DNA of 64,000 nt. It comes from Marchantia polymorpha subsp. ruderalis. Its lineage: Eukaryota; Streptophyta; Marchantiopsida; Marchantiales; Marchantiaceae. The notes below the pieces were generated by a model. It was not told the DNA's origin, ran no database searches, and worked only from the letters and a program-made list of their open reading frames with translations. Position 1 is the first letter of the stretch. Each line of letters starts with the position of its first letter. Position numbers and translations under genes: made by a program. The stretch spans positions 30,839,501 to 30,903,500 of the forward strand of contig AP031355.1 of the NCBI GenBank assembly GCA_037833965.1, in the 5' to 3' direction. Shown piece by piece: positions 60,901 to 64,000 of the stretch.

Positions 60901-61244
60901 CGACCTGTGTGCCACCATGTAGATTGACTATCTCCTAACTTACAGCTTCCATGAACCAAACTGGTACTAAAAACCACGCTAACATCTCACAATACAAAAA
61001 GATTCAAAATTAGCCTCCAAGGCTTCAAATTCATAATTCAAATAAGTCTGAGACGGTAGAAAAATCCGAGTGTACAGAAAAGTTAATGTGTAGTGCACGA
61101 TGTAGCTCTATTCCAATTTTGTTTTGATACAAAAACTCTAAAGCTGCGAACTGTCAACTGAAAGCACAGTCAAACTTCCAGAAAGTGATGAGTGCGTCCT
61201 AAAGCCACTACATACATGATCTGCAAAACTTTTGCTACAGCTCA

Positions 61245-61268
61245 TCATCCTCAGTCGACTGAGGATGA
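61245..61268. repeat. perfect 24-nt palindrome
   Basis: TCATCCTCAGTC followed directly by its complement GACTGAGGATGA, with GTCGAC at the centre. Confidence 0.9.
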
Positions 61269-61796
61269 CTTTGTGGAATATAAACAGCATAAATTGGAGA
61301 TGTTCTCTCTCATTTGCAATTGCAAGGGTTGCATGAGGACTTGTCATCGCACTTGCATCCTTCGTTGGCACCATAAAAGCTGTATCAGAAAAAGCAAAAT
61401 TATAATCAGATACTGATCTACCGTCCCAGAATCCAAGAACGGTGATTTTATAAATATGTTAAGGATAACCATACGTTAAGGATCCAGTTCAGACTGACAT
61501 CAGCAGATTTCGAGTTCCAGAATGAAGCAACTACACTACCATGGTTACTGAAGCAAAAGCATAGCGATCTAAAACACCGATTCAAAATACATATAATTAT
61601 CCGCCTCCTCTTCGAAAGTAGGACAAGTACACCAACTACAAGGAAGAAATGAGGAGAAAAAACCCCATACCACTTCTTTTGAGCCACATTGGAGCCTATC
61701 TAGGTAGAGTGGGAAAAAAAACAAGTATGAAAATTGCCATTTAAGACTTTTGTAAGTGAAACTAACCAGTATCGAAGTCCACGTACGACTTTCAAC

Positions 61797-63601
61797 TCAT
61801 CGCCATATGTTAGCACGTCGTGTCCTCTCACCAGGTGGCTTTCTCTTGACGCTTACATCCATGTTACCATCTGAAGAACGAGTTCTCCTATCTGTAATAA
61901 CAGCAACTCAATCGCAGATATTATCATTTTGATACAACATATTTCAGTTAAAATTAAAGCTCAAAGAAAATGCTTGGGAACGATCTTACTTGCACGTTTC
62001 CCGCCGCGATCACGTTCTGGTCCTTTGCTAAGATCCTTAACAAGAGACATCGCTGTTGCAAACAGTTCAACTTTATTCCACCACTTGTTGGTAGCAACAG
62101 CCCATTTTACCGACCCTTTGTTTTCAAGTGTGTTGACACGGATCTTATATGAGGCGTCTGCCATATAAAGTTCGTCTGCCGTATACTTCGCTCCCCACTC
62201 CAAGAGAAGATTTCGTTTTTTTGCATCCATCCTCTTGACTTCAACCTTCGCTCCCCACTTTTCAACTTCTTGTGATATATGTACAGACATAAAAAATGGA
62301 TGTATGAGCTCTACGGAACCATACATCTCTGATTCATCAAGAGCTGACTTTGAAATCTCACCCTGAAAAAAATAACAAGCACAATACTCTTAGATCATAT
62401 CCAAACTGCAATATCTGTAATTGTAACATAAACATTACAAATTGGAAAATCTTTACGTCAGGAGTAAGAATGTCTGACCTTTGTCCGAGCCGTCTCTTCA
62501 TCTTGGATGACATCCAAGTCTGCCATGCGCTTCATTCAACCTCTCAGAACGGTTCCTCCAAGATCAAGTTTAGCTTTCCTGCCCGTTGGACTATAGAGAT
62601 AATCCAAAAATTTCAAGATTATTCGTTCATTACATTCCAAAGATGGATTCCAGTTGGATTGTTCAATCCAACTGTACTTACCACAGAATACTATCCATTC
62701 TTTTGCCTCAGCTTTCAAATCGCTGCAACTATCATCTGCACTCAAGATTGCCACAAAATCTTCCATGGCTTTAACTTCGTCAATGTCAATCTCTGACTTC
62801 TTCATACCTCGCCGTTGACTGCTCTTTCTGTTTTTGGCGTGCTCTTTCTTCACCCACTCTTGAATAGAATCTACAAACTGTGCCTTTCTCCTACAGGGAT
62901 CCAGTAGTTCGTCAAGATGATCAAAGACAAAATTTGAAAACTCTGGAATTCTCAACATGTTCCAACCTGGAAGGAAATTCTTGCATACAAGTCTCATGGC
63001 CCTCAAAATCACTGGAGGTTCCTCCAATTCTCCTATATCCTCTCCCGTCATTAAAGAATATATCTTTTGGTCGAAATACCCCTTAATAATCTAGACACAC
63101 AACTCAAACTGTCAATTCTGCAACATATATACGGTTATTGCAATCTGAACATAATAAATCTCAAATTATTTGTGGAAGTCTACTTGAATTCAATTTGAAA
63201 TAAACAATGCAAATAGAAAAAAAAAACTTGCCAAAAAAAGAATTGCATACCTCGCCTCGAAAGAAGTCCAACTTATCTTGCTTGTGCTTGATCCAACGTT
63301 GACAGAAATTACCAAAATGCTTGTCACAAGAGTCAATCAACTCTTTCTTGTCAGCCTTCCTGGAAACTCCAGTCGTCTTTGGTCCAGGTGGAAGCTTCTG
63401 GGTAATTTGGAGATGACAGTCCACATGGTCTTTCCTCCAATGCTTTTCGATATAATTTTTTTGGGAAAATGTTCCTGGGAAAGAACAACCTTGCAGTAGG
63501 CATTTCTAGTTATGCCTACCGCCCTTGGTGACGTGAGGCACCTTCGCATAGTGCCTATCCAATATCGCCTCTTCCAGTTCGCCCCCAAATACTTCCGCCA
63601 T
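61797..63601 (-). pseudogene. C2H2-finger protein gene of unknown function, two in-frame stops
   Basis: Four exons can be read on the minus strand: 63601-63251, 63090-62479, 62362-61990 and 61891-61797. All have GT-AG borders, and exon phases agree (0, 0, 1), giving 477 codons including the final TGA. Exon 1 starts MAEVFGGELEEAILDRHY and holds a C2H2-type finger (KCLLQGCSFPGTF, KHWRKDHVDCH). Exon 2 has FLPGWNMLRIPEFSNFVFDH, a Lys/Arg-rich part, and ERIILKFLDYLYS..GRKAKL, which somewhat resembles the N-terminal helical domain of tyrosine recombinases. Exon 3 has LLLEWGAKYTADELYMADAS and SVKWAVATNKWWNKVELF. The C-terminus is strongly basic. TAG at 63508-63506 and TGA at 62538-62536 interrupt the frame; each is one C-to-T change from CAG or CGA. 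It may be a transposon-derived gene. The reading across exons is convincing; the function is not known. Confidence 0.6.
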
Positions 63602-64000
63602 GACCGCTCACTACACCACTTGCTCGCAACAAGAGTCTTGTGTCAAGGTTCAACCTACCAATACGAATAAGCATTGTATTCAGTCAACAAATTCTTGAAG
63701 ATATTGAATGAAGTTCCACCCAAACAGTGCTCTTGGTGTTGTGCCATAAATACTGTATAAAAATCTACATGTTCCTACTAAGGGCGGCCTTCCAGTTATC
63801 TAATGTCAAAGAACATAGAGCAAATCACAAGAGATACAAATTGTATGTACCTTGCTACAAATTAGGTGGATGTCCATGAACACATGATTAAAATGAGATT
63901 TGATCTTGAGTCGGAGAATCTTACTTTGGCATTTTCCAGAAGAAACATGGTGTTTTGCATGTGGTCGTAGTCCTCCAGTCGCCATTTTGCTTCCTTCATC
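63602..64000 (-). other. upstream of the C2H2 gene; possible exon or transposon fragment at the right edge
   Basis: On the minus strand from base 64000 one frame reads MKEAKWRLEDYDHMQNTMFL up to a GTAAGA donor at about 63926. Another frame is open from MATGGLRPHAKHHVSSG through ILRLKIKSHFNHVFMDIHLI, faintly like the KSHD.H segment of En/Spm transposases. Neither can be settled because the window ends here. Confidence 0.3.

Larger units (their letters stand above)
56530..61700. other. long intergenic region without supported genes
   Basis: From 56880 to 58950 the DNA is very AT-rich and includes the TA-repeat duplication. From 58950 to 61700 the composition is more balanced, but the 60-80 codon ORFs show no family resemblance. 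A perfect palindrome lies at 61245-61268. No RNA gene was recognised. Confidence 0.3.

Noticed and set aside
63780..64000. En/Spm (CACTA) transposase fragment
   Set aside because: Only one weak motif-like segment and no neighbouring conserved blocks; the window ends before it can be tested.

Overview
This window looks like nuclear DNA of a land plant. It has intron-containing SABATH methyltransferase genes, plant-type Copia and Gypsy retrotransposons, an L1-type LINE, and several non-autonomous DNA transposons, set in AT-rich sequence. A bryophyte (liverwort or moss) would fit the divergent SABATH proteins and the style of the Gypsy element. That is inference; nothing here fixes the species.

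The host genes are sparse and nearly all on the minus strand. SABATH gene 1 (4282-6223) has three exons and looks intact. A SABATH pseudogene (46377-48293) and SABATH gene 2 (50618-52350, one frameshift in exon 2) lie about 40 kb away in the same orientation with introns at matching positions. Together they look like a local gene array, pushed apart by transposons and now partly decayed. A fourth multi-exon gene (61797-63601) encodes a C2H2-finger protein of unknown function and carries two in-frame stops. The beginning of an unrecognised gene runs off the left edge (1-343).

The middle of the window (about 16.6-41 kb) is mostly mobile DNA. It holds a MULE-like element with long terminal inverted repeats (16630-17237); a broken Copia fragment with gag, a repeat-rich leader, a primer-binding site and an LTR (17462-20010); a decayed Gypsy element (23770-34530) interrupted by a 5'-truncated LINE (24916-31098) with an 11-bp target duplication; and a second, longer Copia copy on the minus strand (35531 to about 40760). 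A third gag relic of the same Copia family lies at 745-963, and a hAT-like element with an exact 8-bp target duplication at 1500-2083. A small inverted-repeat element sits about 260 bp upstream of SABATH gene 2.

The stretches 2.1-4.3, 6.2-16.6, 20.0-23.7, 41-46.3, 52.8-55.4 and 56.5-61.7 kb hold no gene I can support. They contain AT-rich sequence, short tandem duplications and perfect palindromes, which are listed separately. All exon boundaries come from reading splice signals and family similarity by eye.
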